64,000 bases of DNA from Tribonema minus (lineage: Eukaryota > Sar > Xanthophyceae > Tribonematales > Tribonemataceae). The notes beneath the pieces are model-generated. The model had not been told where the DNA came from. It ran no database searches and saw only the letters and a list, made by a program, of their open reading frames with translations. Of this stretch, positions 45,401-56,726 are shown piece after piece. The first letter of the stretch is position 1. Each line of letters opens with the position of its first letter. The DNA lies in the NCBI GenBank assembly GCA_017506865.1, contig JAFCMP010000246.1, positions 124,001 to 188,000 of the forward strand, given 5' to 3'. Both the position numbers and the translations under genes were made by a program.

Positions 45401-47580
45401 ACCACGTGATTCAAGTATACCAAGCGCTACCGCAAGCGGCGACTCACCCGCGCGCGCGGCGAGTCCGACATGCCCTTGGTGTAGTACGCGCCCAGCGGCA
45501 GCGTGCACTTGACGTACTCCTAGTACACTAAGCGCTACCGCGTACTTCAAGTACACTAAGCGCTACCGCAAGCGGCGACTCACCCGCGCGCGCGGCGAGT
45601 CCGACATGCCCTTGGTGTAGTACGCGCCCAGCGGCAGCACGGGCTTGACGTACTTGAGCCACAGGTCCTGCGGCGGCAGCGCCGGCGTCGGCAAGTCGTA
45701 CAGCGCGAGCTGCGCGAGGATGGCCTCCGGCGGCGGCGGCGGCGCATCGTACGACGGCGGCAGAAACATGCCCTGGCGCAGCCCCCACAGGCGCAGCATG
45801 TAGATGCCCACGGCCGCCAGGACGGGGACCTCGTCGCGCTTGCTGAGCAGCATGCTGCGCGCGGGGGGGGGGGGGGGGGCGAGGCGAGGGGGCGTCATTG
45901 GTGTTTTTTGGTTATTATTTCGAAAGGCCTGTTTTGTTTTGTTTTGCGTTAGTTTTACTAGTTTTAGACTTCTACTTCTGAAGAACATTCAATAGTATTT
46001 AGTTAATTCCATAAGTTCCATTCTTTTCTTGTAAACATTCATGAAAAGATGGCCAATTGCCGCAGCAGCGGTGACCATGGTTATTGGTGGAAGGCACTTG
46101 CGGCTGACCATCCCTTGGCACCTAGAGCTCCAAGTACAATTTTTTGCTTTGTTTTCATTACCCATTCAGGGTTAGCATCACCGCATCCTATCAGGCACCA
46201 GAGTGCCTGCTGGTATGTACATACACTGGGGATCTACAGTGGCGAGTAAGGCATGCTGGCAGAAGTGACGTGCTGCGGCGGACGGAGGGCAAATGATACG
46301 CGCGCACGCGCAAATGGGGCTCGTGGTGGTGGGATGACGCGCAACACGTTTTGACATGTCATTGATGCATCATTGACATGTCATCGAGATGTATTGCGCC
46401 AGATGTCACATACTGCTGACCAGCATGCTGCGGGGACGCGACAGAGAGCACGCGCGCGCGCAAGAGTGGGGTGCTGTAGTGTTTGGAGCGTTTCTTTCAC
46501 GTGCAGGGGGCGCGAGGAAGTTCGAGATAGCGGGGGCCGCGTGCTCGCTGAAAACGTCGAATGCCACGCAGGCACGTATCGCACGGCATGTGACGTACAC
46601 GTGTGCTTGTGAGATTGGAGCTGGTGTGCATCAGCGCGTGCGCACCACAAAGCATTCAGCGGAACACAGGCCTTGGCGCTGGTGCACACCTGCCAGCGCT
46701 CCTTTGCCGCCCTCGGCCATCGGCCTGACGTCTGCGTGCAGCCCATCCGATGTTCGACCAGAGCATGCTGCAAGACAAAGCTTCTACTTCGAAGTACTTC
46801 AAGTTCATCCAGTGCGCGCTTGCAGCCTGGCGCCGTGGCCGTCGTCCGTGACGTCCACCCGCATTCCCTGCGGCCGACGCACCACATGCACCACGCTGCA
46901 CGTGACTTCAACTTCAACTTCAGCTTCAACACGCACCTGCCAGTGCTCCACAGCCCCGGCGGCGGCGACGCCGTCGCCATGACCCCCAGGTCCACCTGCA
47001 CCTCGTCCGCCCTGTTCATCCAGACCTTGAACTTGCCGTTCTCGAGCTTCTACCACACCGCGTCGCACGTGACTGCAACTTCAAGTTCAAACACGCACCT
47101 GCCAGTGCTCCAGCCCTGGCGCCGGCGGCGCCGTGGCCATGACCCCCAGGTCCACCTGCACCCCGTCCGCCCTGTTCATCCAGACCTTGAACTTGCCGTT
47201 CTCGAACTTCTACCACACCACGCTGCACGTGACTGCAACTTCAACTTCAAACTCAGCGCTCACCTGCCAGTGCTCCACAGCCCCGGCGCCGGCGGCGCCG
47301 TCGCCATGACCCCGAGGTCCACCTGCACCCCATCCGCCCTGTTCATCCAGACTTTGAACTTGCCATTCTCGAGCTTCTGGAAGCCGCGCACGCCGGGCCG
47401 CAGATTGTTCTCCAGCGGGTGGTCCGACTCCTTGAGCGAGAGCGCAAACGCCTTGCGTAAGGAGATCTCGGGGTCCTGGCTGGGGGGCGCCTGGCTGGGG
47501 GGCGGCCCCGGCGAGCGCTGCTGCTGCAGCAGCGCGACGGCGGCCGCGTCCGCTGCCTCCATCTCAACGCCGCCGACCAT
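42421..47580 (-). CDS. Unrecognised minus-strand protein with Gln-rich C-terminus (5 exons)
   Basis: Exons complement 47264-47580, 45584-45854, 44096-44388, 43608-43749 and 42421-43233 join in phase to about 611 residues. The start is taken as ATG at 47580, but an acceptor-like gcgcag precedes it, so an upstream exon is possible. The protein begins MVGGVEMEAADAAAVALLQQ. Next come PGVRGFQKLENGKFKVWMNR and ADGVQVDLGVMATA, then DEVPVLAAVGIYMLRLWGL, YDLPTPALPPQDLWLKY, KRQYEALSRILLAGAQEPG, a basic RTRKRTRPPSPPDD segment (nuclear-signal-like), DAEAARRGHAAALDALGHC, and a long tail of poly-Gln, His and Pro. The RGFQ..NGKFKVWM...VDLG segment faintly recalls the beta-sheet of an AP2/ERF domain, but the following exon lacks its usual helix, so I do not assign it. 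The Gln-rich tail and basic patch suggest a nuclear or RNA-related role; this is inference. Two introns contain arrays of exon-edge copies. Confidence 0.6.
44712..44795. repeat. Two tandem 42-bp units
   Basis: Two nearly perfect copies contain agatgtactactgaactgct and gaccataatggaag, differing at two positions. The repeat is intronic on the minus strand. Confidence 0.9.
44830..45583 (-). repeat. Six copies of a minus-strand exon end plus donor
   Basis: The exon complement 45584-45854 ends YVKPVLPLGAYYTKGMSDS, PRAR, then donor gtgagtcgcc. Copies of this end and donor (plus strand: cgactcacccgcgcgcgcgg, cgagtccgacatgccc, tacgcgccNagcggcag) occur at about 45437, 45304, 45166, 45056, 44946 and 44830, becoming more divergent with distance. 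Each is separated by tacttcaagtacactaagcg. Period is about 105-140 bp. Confidence 0.92.
46687..47263 (-). repeat. Copies of the first exon end plus donor in the following minus-strand intron
   Basis: The first exon's 3' half (KLENGKFKVWMNRAD to the donor) is copied at 47096-47213 and 46935-47051, both close to identical and each with a preserved donor (cacctgccagtgctc on the plus strand). A further decayed copy begins near 46687 (cacctgccagcgctcc) and extends to about 46870. Copies are separated by tgacttcaacttcaacttc-type sequence. Confidence 0.9.
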
Positions 47581-48561
47581 CTGCGCCGCGGCGACCGTTT
47601 TGGATGCATAACGGGCGAGGGTGAGGACGTGTGATAGGCTGGCCACGGGGAGGAGCATGGGCAAGGTGCATGGCTAGATTAGTGCAGCAGTCTGCCGCTG
47701 TCACCGCTTGGCAACAGCGGCAGTTGCAGCAGCGCTCTGCGCGAGTGCCAGGCTCTGCTGAGAGCTCAGGCCTGGTGTGTGGGGACGACACGTGTGACAG
47801 GCAGAGCACGCCAAGCAGGCACAATGGCGATGCTCAGTAGTCGCAGCCAGAACCGTATGCGATCCAGTGCGTGTGAAACACTTTGCGTTAAGCACTACTG
47901 ATTGGGCGCCAGATGCATAATTGAAGCAGCCGGAGACTGACAGTGCCTTGAAAGCTTGGTTGACTAGCATTCGAAAGATAACAAACATCAATGTCTCTAT
48001 TATTTCGTTCCTGAGGTTGATTGTGTCGCGGCAGCATGAAGTGTCCGCGAGCGGAGCGGGTGATGTGGCGCACCTAGTTTCTCACCTTGGCGTGCGCGCC
48101 AAATTATCGAAACAGATCGACGAGCCGAGAAAAGCACCTTTGACATCAACCGCGCATCACTGTATGCTTTGACCAATCACACGCTGTGTGAAGGTGACCG
48201 TCGTTCATCGACTCACCTGCATTGGCTGCTGTGCCGAAGCTCCTGCCTGCGTCATTCTTCTGTGCGGCCGCCGCCTAGCCTGCGGCACACACTCTCTTTG
48301 CAGCCAAATGCACAGCTTGAAGTTTGGCTTGCTAACAAGCTACTTCTGCTTACAGAACTGCGCCACTGTTGAAGTATAAAAGTTGAAGTAGGAGGGACCG
48401 AAAGCAAAGGGCAACAAATCCGCCGGAAGGCTGCTTATGCTGCCCCCATGGGCGTCGCCTACACTGCGACACTGGCATGAGTGCGGATGCGCCTCGCACG
48501 CTGAGCCTGAAGGCGCTATGGCATGTTCTGGCCAACGCCTCTGCCGAGGAGTAGGTGGCCG
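47581..48561. other. No supported gene
   Basis: This is the 5' side of the minus-strand gene. It may contain that gene's promoter or an earlier exon (the frame stays open on the minus strand to about 47664). No family resemblance or notable repeat is seen in the rest. Confidence 0.35.
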
Positions 48562-48599
48562 TCAGGCATCGGCGGCGGGCTGCCAGCCTGTGGTGGGTG

Positions 48600-50780
48600 C
48601 AATGTAGGACAACGCCACCATCTCTTCATCAATCGCAGTGCTGGCACTGCACAATGCTTCAACAGCAGACACAAGCGATTGTGAAGGGCCTGTGTGAAGC
48701 GATTGCTTCAGCTCTGCGTAGTTTGCCGCAGATCTTTCTGGAGCTCTGCTGCGGCAGGCACACCGTCGCCTGACTACAGTTTCAGGAATCGATGCCATTG
48801 GTGCCTACGAGGCAGCTGATTGCGGCCAATGCAACACATAAAATGCTGTAATGGCGATGCCGCGTGTGATTGGCAGCCTGGCCTGACAGCCCAACTCTGA
48901 GTGCCGGTGGTGTTTGCGAAGCGGTGATAGAGCTGTTGACAGTCTATGCGGATGACCAGCATGTGCTGTCTCAGTATCTCAGGGTGGCATCACGGCTTTC
49001 ACGGCACGAGGAAGTCGGGGGCAGGCTGAGCAATGCAGATGCTGCCCCCCCACTACTATCAGAGCCTTGCATTCGTTTCCGCCAGAACAAGTTGCAAACG
49101 TTCAAATGCTTGGCGACAGCATAGTTGCCGCGCTTTCCATCAGCAGCAGCAGCATGTGCTGCAGGCAGCTGGCTGACATGGGCAACCCCGAGCTGGCGGC
49201 TGCCGTCAGGGTTTGCATGCACAGTCCTGATTGCCAGGGGCATGTTGAGCTGTAGTGCTCATCACAGTTGGTCACCAATCAAGAGGTGAGCAAGCAGCGG
49301 ATGGGACATCATTCTGCTACAGAAGCACCACTAACAGTAAGCAATAAGCAAAGCGGGTAGTTGTCTTGCAGCAATGTCGGACGGAGAGAACAGAGAGGAG
49401 GTGAACCAGGGGCGCAGGAGCAGGGCGATGAGCTCGATGCAATCCACAGGTGTGCTGGAGCAGCAGGTGAGCATGAAGCACGAGCTCACGTCAAAACTCA
49501 GCGGTCGTTGAGAGGCCTTATAGGCTTCCATCCGCAGGGCGGCGGCGTAGCTAACGACACACGCAGGGAGTACAACACCGTCCGTGAGAAGCCTCTGTAG
49601 CTCGCGGAAGCGCTTGGCGTCTCCCTTGATTGCCGCCGTGGCGGCCGCAGCCACAGGCCGGCACGCTCTAGGGATGAGGTCGCTGCCGAGGTCCCACAGC
49701 AAGTCCGCTACGGGCTGCGTCACCTCCAGCCCTAATCGCGTGCCTGCACGATTGCGAGGTGCAGCACACGCGCACTTCCACTGACGGCCGCGGTGAGGCC
49801 CATCAAGGGAGCGTGGATCAACCCCCACCACCGCTTCTGTCCAGCGGCGCTCCACACGGTGTTGTTCTCCTTGCGTTTGTCGTTGGGTACGCCGCCGCCT
49901 GTGCCCCCTACGTACGTTTCTAAGGCCTCCACAAGGCCGCTGAGTTGCACAAGCCCGTGCTTCTTGCCCAGCAGCTGCTTCAGCACAGCTTCCAGCGACC
50001 CGTGAATTGCAGCAAGCTCATCGCCCTGCTCGCCCTACTCCTGCCCCTGGTTCACCTCCTCTCCGTTCTCTCCGTCTGACATTGCTGCAAGACTAGCTGC
50101 TTGGCTTGTTGCTCGCTGTTGGTTGTGCTTCCGCAGCAACAATGCTCCTGATACCCGGGGGTTGGTTGGACGTGGAGGCGGAGGGAGAGTACAAACTTTC
50201 TGGCATCAACATTGATAATGCTTGCTCCAGAGTCCTTGTCAGGTGCATTCCTGTGGTGTAAACCAGGAATTTCAAGGCATCTAACAACCAATGGCCGCCT
50301 TCCATACTGTCCCAGCCGATGCCTCGGTTGACGACATTTCTGTTGCGAGCTGCAAGGTGGCGGCTGCCGTCAGGTTTGCATAAACAGCCCTGATGCCGGT
50401 GAAGCTGGGCTCGCTTCGTTGGCCACCTGAGGCAGAAGGTCATTGCGACAAGCTAAGCGCTGCATGCAAAACCACAGTCGCAGAGGCGGATAAAGACCAT
50501 GAAGGCGTCTTCGCACATGGTCTGGTGGCCATCGGTTGCCTGTCCTGTGCGACTGCAAGCTGCGCGCCGCTGCGGCGCACTGGACGCGGTAGCAGCAGCC
50601 GCGCGACGCTACCCGCACAACGCAATGATGTTGATCGTGGCTGACGATGCAGTGCTCAGCTACGTATTATACTGGCATGCAGACACAGTCGGTTTCAATC
50701 GCACAACGAGGAATGCACTAGGTGAGCTTTCGGCTGCACCGCCGGATCGGTTGCTGCATGCACTTCAGCTGCTCTGAGGA
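48600..50780 (+). pseudogene. Degraded armadillo-like repeat fragments
   Basis: Short plus-strand segments look like armadillo-type helices but are broken by stops and frame changes: DNATISSSIAVLALHNAST near 48610, GGVCEAVIELLTVYADDQHV near 48910, ADMGNPELAAAVRVCMHS near 49175, and CGALDAVAAAARRYPHNAMM then VGFNRTTRNALGELSAAP at about 50570-50750. The segments ggctgccgtcag-gtttgca at 49198 and 50360 are related. I infer the remains of one or more armadillo-repeat genes interrupted by the inverted repeat at 49308-50147. The family call rests on general pattern only. Confidence 0.3.
49308..50147. repeat. Inverted repeat with about 290-bp arms
   Basis: The arms 49308-49595 and 49862-50147 are diverged reverse complements around a 265-bp spacer. 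Each arm contains, reading inward, agcaccacNaacag, gtcttgcagcaatgtc, then a start codon followed by MSDGEN-EEVNQG, then ggcggcggcgtaNcNaacgac (GGGV-ND-R-E-NTV). Both copies have frame breaks (the left-facing copy has a stop after NQGQE). It could be a foldback element or an inverted duplication of a short gene. Confidence 0.75.
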
Positions 50781-51986
50781 TTGAACCCATGAATTCAGTG
50801 ATACATGGCTGCACAGCGGATGCCAATCGAGGCCACGCCATGCCTGCGTGGCCTGTTGCTGGAGGCCCCATTGATGCAGAGACCCAAGATGCACAGAGCT
50901 TCAGATAGAGAGTAATGAGTGTGGTAATAAATCATCACCAATGATGCTTTGACACACTCTGGGCTGTTGCTTTTGTCATGCCTAGCACCTATATTGCGTC
51001 AACTTGTTTGTCGGGGTAGTACATTGAGAGCGATTGCGCAGTATTGTAATGCTGCAAGGCAATTGCATGTATGCATGACTGTTATCATGTGTCCGGCTTA
51101 TGAGTGTGCAGCAGAGTGAGGACAGTCTTGCTCGTTGTTCCTGCTGTCCATTTTATAAATGTGTGTGCCAGTGCTGCAGCAGTTGCGCAACAGCTCTGCT
51201 TGCTCATGACATTAGTTATTCATATTACCAGGCGGATGGTGTGCATGCTGAAATGTATGTTTTGCTGTCGCGTTACTAATTCTGCGAACATGCACTAGAA
51301 ATACTGTTCAGAATGCTCACGCCCCTTGTCAGCCCACCCGGAAGCCATGCACTGGAGGGTACCCCACGTGCTAAGGGGTGCGCAATCGCATTAAGCCATG
51401 TGCATGCGCGCGCAGGTAGCTGTCGTGGTGAGCCTTGCATGCTCCGAGGCCAATGCAATATTTTGAAGTAGAAGTACGCCTGTGGCGCACAATACGAAAT
51501 TGCATAGTGATGCACAGAGTTGCGCTCAAGATGCTTCAGCCATGCAAACAGCCATGTCGGCACAGAATCGCAGAAATGTCAATGCAACGGGAGAAGGAGG
51601 ACTGCAAAATATGACCAAAACCATTCCATTCATGCCATTCAGACTTTGTTTGACAAGAGACCGTCTGCTCTGCTAATAACTTCAATGTCCCATTTAGCCC
51701 GGACCGCTTGCAATGGCGTCACCATAGTGGTCCATGGCAGCTCCTGCAACCTTTACGACGCGTAACAATGAAACATGAGATGATGGACCAATCACCATAA
51801 TACAACTGAACTTCGTTGAACTTCTCAGAGATGATCCAAACAACCACAGACCTGCAAACCAATCAGCTGCAGATAATCAAATGAAAGCCCTTCGCTCCCG
51901 GCACTCGCAATGCTCATGCCAGCCGTACACAGAGATCATACAATGTAAGTCCAACACCCATACATGCACGCGTGGAAACGACTGTG
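50781..51986. other. No supported gene
   Basis: About 1.2 kb of lower-GC sequence downstream of the minus-strand gene ending at 51987. I see no coding exon, array or element beyond short tgtaa and tgaag motifs. Confidence 0.4.
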
Positions 51987-54900
51987 TCACAAACCGTTCT
52001 GGCCAGCCTCCACGCAGCACTCAGCAGGCAGCGGGGTGCTGAGCGGTGTCACATCCTCCACGTGGACTTCCCCACTGGCACCCCCACCCGCACCCATCCC
52101 GCCCCCCTTCTCCCCCGCCCCTTCCTCCACCTCATCCGAACCCCCGGGGCGCCCGCGGTGGCTCAGCAGGCGCAGCACGCGCCCCTGCAGCCGCTGGCTC
52201 TGCAAACCGCGTCGGTGGTGCTGCGGCCGCTGCTGCTGCTGCTGCTGCTGCCAGCGCCCGCTGCCGCCGTCGCTGCCGCCGGGCGTGCGCATGGGCGACA
52301 CGCACGCGGCTGCGGCGTACGCGTAGTCGCCGCTGCTGACGCGCGGCGGCTGCAGGCGGAGCGCCGCTGCGCGCGCCGCCGCCTTGGCGTCCTCGCGTAT
52401 GAACCCCTGCATGAGGGCGACGGACTGGCGCAGCGGCGGCGCCGCGGCGCGCTGCCGCTGCTGCCGCTGCGCTCGCTCCGCGCCCGCGGCCTGGCGGCAG
52501 CAGCAGCGGCGGCACGCTGCGACGACCGCCCGAGACGTCACGACTGCCGTGTCCATGTAGATGGGCACGGTGAGCGTCGCGAGCGCGATGAGGGAGAGGA
52601 TCATCATGCCGCTGAGCGCGGCGGCGCGCGCGGCGCCGCTGCCGGCGGTGGCGGCCACCAGCAGCAGCGCCGCGGACGCGGTGTCATTGGCGGCGAGCAG
52701 CGCGTCGAGCGCCGTCATGGCGACGTTGCCGTAGGGCCGCAGCGCGAGGACCAGGAGGAGGTGTGCCGCGGACGCCGCGAGGAAGCAGGCCGCGACGGGG
52801 GCGGCGTGCGCGGTGAGAAGGCCCGCGATCAGCCCCAGGAACAGCATCCTGAGAAGCTCCCACTGCGCACGCCGGGGGGCGGGGGGGGGGGGATGCGCAT
52901 TGATGCAGGAAACTGGTGCGGTGCTGATGTGATGACAGGGATGACCAGCTGCAGCGCAACAGGCTGGACGACCGCGATGCAACCAATGGCAGACTGATGA
53001 CGCGTGGGCCTGCGCTGCGGCTGCATGTCAAAACGCAGCCACGCCGACAATCTGCAGTGTGGTGCACGATGCGACATCAAGCTCACAGAGCATGCGCCGG
53101 GAACATGCATTGCACAACGTGAGTTAAAATGAAGTGCGCTGACTGATGCACGTCACAACCAAGCACCACCTTCTCAACGACATGCGTTGCACAACGCCGG
53201 CTCAAGACTGAGTGCGCAGCATGGTCACCAGCACACCTCAGCAGCAAGTCATTATCAGGCTCTACACACTCAAGTCTCAAACTGCGCAGTTGTCGAGTGC
53301 ATTCCACCCGCTGCACTCACGCTGATGAGCCAGCTGCCCATCTGCGTATAGTCCACAAAGAGCGGCTCAAAGCCGATGCGCAGGCGCCGCGAGTCGAGGG
53401 CGCTGGGGTGCGTCTCGTCACCTGTGGCCGCGTGCCATGCGCCGTTGACACCCCAGTCCAGGATGGACTCCCCCTTGGCCCTGGTGACAACGCTCAGCAA
53501 CAAGGTGAGTCATGACATAGGCTGTTTGCGCTTTGAACGGGTGCGCGCTGCGGTGTTTGATACGTGAAGGACCACCTGAATCATCTTCTGCATGAGGTTG
53601 TCGCTGTGAAAGCATTCAAGTAGTGCTCATCCCCTGGTCAAGCAATGCTTTCGCATAGGCATTGCTCAGTAGCATGTACATGGCAGTTGATCAGGTGGCA
53701 GGGACGGTACGACCGTGAGGTGCATTGGTCAAAGCCACCAGCGCATCAGGGGCAGCAACGGCTGCATAACCCCAGTCCTAGTTCCCCGATTCTTGCCTAA
53801 CTTACGTTGAACGTCAACTTGAACCCCAAGACCAGCTTGCTGGTTCAAGCGTGGACAAGATGCAGCGTTTTCGCACAGCAAGTACATGCATGAGACTACG
53901 TGCTCACCATGCTGTTGCGATGCCCTTGCAGGCGCGCTTCAACAGGCCCCCTGCCTGAGCGCTGTCACTTTTTTCAAACATGAGGCTGGGGTCCGCGCAC
54001 GCCAGGTGGTGTGACACCAGGTGCGTGGTGTACACCAGCATCGCCGCGGGGTACAGCAAGAGAAGCGCTGCTGCAAAGACGATGACGCCGGCGCGGCCGC
54101 TGTTGAGCGCTGCCGCCTGCGCCTGCACGGCGCCCTGTCAGGCACGGTAATGATGACAGAGGAAACTAAGGGAAAGCGAAGACGAAGGGCAAGTTGTAAG
54201 TTATGAATCTGGCAGTTGATGGACAGCATGTGATGCACCTGCCAGAATTGAGCACCCGAGCGACAAGCACTGCTGCGTAGGTAACGGCACCGGTGCAGCC
54301 GTTGCTGAATGATCGTTGGAGGTTGAACGCACGCTGGCAATGTCACAAGCAGAGTTACACCATCAAACTACGTTTTTCCATCTTATATTTGCTGCACACC
54401 AACTTGAACACAGCTGTGCAGCAGCCTGAGGGCACTGCTAGGGAAGCATTGCTGAGTGCTGCTGCCTTGAGAGCACTGTACAAGAAGTGCTGCTGCTTCA
54501 CTGCGATGACGCCAGATCCCACTGATGTTCAGCAACGCCGCCGCCAGCGCTTGTGCGGTACATCTGCACGTAGGATGATCGATCGGCAGCGCACCTATGT
54601 ACTGCATAGGGCTCAGACGTGTGACTGCACTGATGGACCGCGGTTGGACATTTGCGCATCAGTGCTCAGCCGCGCGCGCCACACCTGGTATGAGAAGAGC
54701 AGCCACACGAGCTGGTAGCGCGGGAAGTAGAACCACGCGTTTTCGCTCATGCTGTGGTACGCCACGAGGTCGTCCTCGCACACCGCGCCGGAGGGGTCGC
54801 AGGACTGCGCGCCCAGGCGGCCCAGCGCGCGCGCCTGCAGGGGGCCACGGGTTGAGCACTGGGGTGAGCCACTTGGCATGATCAAAGCGGCGCAGATGGT

Positions 54901-56106
54901 TGGTTCGTGCAGCAGCTAAGAAGGCGGCGGCATGGGTTGAGCACTGGGGTGCCACAGTGAGCCAGGAGTCAAAGCGGCGCTGTCGTTTGGTTTGTGCAGC
55001 AGCTACTATGAGTAAGAAGGCAGCCGCACGGGCTAAGCACCACTCATGAGGGATGCCAGTCAGGGTCCAAGTGGCGCAGATGCTTGATTTGTGCAGCTAG
55101 GCACTCCATCCTGCGGCAGCTGGCAACAAAGGCATAAGCATGGTTGCCCTCTGGCACGTCAACACGTGTGCTTCTTCAAACCGATCTCAGCCCTAGGGCT
55201 GCAGCTGAGGGCCAGTGCTATGCCACGGCATGCGGCGCATCGTCCTGCACCTTGAGCCATGCGCCGTACAGCAGCTGAGCGACGCACAGCGCCAGCAGCC
55301 CGCCCGCAATCATGATCGTGTTCCCCACCAGCACGCGGACGGCGTCGTCGTCGGACCAGGCGTCTTGCGCCAGGCGCCTCCGCGCGCCGCCTGCGGGGCG
55401 CAAGTGCGGTCGCATATGGTGATGTGTGGAGCGCACGGCAGCGCTCAGGCGGGCGCGCCCACCGTGACGCTTGCCGTATGGTTTTTAGAAGTCAACTGCG
55501 GCTGGCTTCAGAGCGCTCGCAACGGCGGTGCCTGAGGTGCGCTGTTGCGCGTGTCATGGTATTGTGTGGGCTGTGTTGCAGGGCGACTTGCTGCCAGTGG
55601 TGCGGCCTGTTGGTGCAAGAACTTTCAGCATGCGTAGCGGACTGTAACTTTAGGACGGGGCATCACTCACGAGTCGGTGCGCAGCTGTGCAAGCAGCGTA
55701 CAGCAGCGGCACTGCAGTGAAGCAGGTGACATCTTCAACGATGCAGACGGCAGCACTGTGGGAGTGCGGATGGGCAGCAACGGAGCCAACGGCAACTCAG
55801 CAACTGATGCACGCATGTACATGTGGCGCACAGTCAAATGTGGTGTTTGCCATTTTGACAGGGTACATGAGCGTGGTGAAATCCCTTAGTGCATACGTGG
55901 GGTAACACAAATCAACAACGACCGGTGCTGAAGGCTTCTCACCGCCACTGACACCCGATGAGAAGGCCATCGGGATCTGCAAATTGGCCCACTTCAGGGA
56001 GTCGGCAAATGACGCGAAGCTGCTGCCGTTGGCCGCCTGCGTGCTGCCCAGGAGTGTCAAAAACTGGACCTGTCCTACCATCATGGCCGCGGCCGTTGCG
56101 GTGCCG
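51987..56106 (-). CDS. TRP-like multi-pass membrane region (C-terminal part of a VCBS-TRP gene)
   Basis: Six minus-strand exons join in phase: complement 55943-56106, 55251-55390, 54685-54834, 53908-54122, 53321-53480 and 51987-52862 (stop). Hydrophobic segments include VGQVQFLTLLG, LVGNTIMIAGGLLALCVAQ, YQLVWLLFSYQ, AGVIVFAAALLLLYPAAMLV, LLRMLFLGLIAGLLTA, VAACFLAASAAHLLLVLAL and MMILSLIALATLTVPIY. Family-like motifs are SFASFADSLKWANLQIP, FEPLFVDYTQMGSWL and LALRPYGNVAM. These match TRP-like channel regions found in algal and oomycete proteins, where they often follow FG-GAP/VCBS and linker regions. The last exon ends in a cytoplasmic Gln/Arg/Gly-rich tail. The first exon needs two bases from an upstream exon that I cannot find on this strand nearby. 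See the inversion finding. Ion conduction is family inference only. Confidence 0.65.
54841..55110. repeat. Three imperfect intronic units next to a TRP exon
   Basis: Units starting gggttgagcactggggtg and containing tggttNgtgcagcagcta lie at about 54850, 54935 and 55030, with spacing near 90 bp. They sit just upstream (on the minus strand) of the exon starting at 54834. Confidence 0.65.
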
Positions 56107-56726
56107 CTGTGCGGGGGAGTGAGAACGCGCATGGTGTAGCAATCATCAGCAGTGAGTCTCTTAGGTCTTAAGTTATGTAAAATGAATATGTTCCGCACGT
56201 TACAAAAGCCACGAGTCTCGCGCGAGCTCCAAGTCTACACGCGGCGTGCGCTACAGTCAGAATGCCCTCAAGCCAACGTTGAGCAGCTGTGCGGCCTTGA
56301 ACTTCAACTTTGAGAGGGAATTGAGCATTGCGATTTGCACCCTGTTGTTGATGGCAGCTACAGGAAGAGCGGCACTGTGGGTCAAGGCGAGTGCACATAG
56401 AAGCACGCCAATATTGCGCAACGCCATCGAACAGGTGAAATCGGCCTACTTCCAATTACACGCGAGCAAGTGTCCAATGCGCGTTTGTGCACACTCGATC
56501 GACCCCTGCGGAGCTCAGCCTGTTGCCCGTAGGGTCCCACCTCTGGCAAGGGTACCGCCAACAATCGTAAAGTCAACCACGCCAGTGACTTGTGCAAGAT
56601 GGATGCAAACAGAAGCACATACACTGTGCACACAGCACCTGGCTTGACTGGCGCATGCCGAGCCGTCGCTGACCGGTGCCGCAGACGTCGGCGACGACGC
56701 GCAGCTGCCGGCGCCCGCTCCAGAGC

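Noticed and set aside
47264-47580. AP2/ERF DNA-binding domain
   Set aside because: Only the strand pattern around NGKFKVWM and VDLG is suggestive; the conserved helix is not present in the joined exon.
51972-52997. Long plus-strand frame of over 300 codons
   Set aside because: It is antisense to the last TRP exon, which has the family motifs and matching splice phase.
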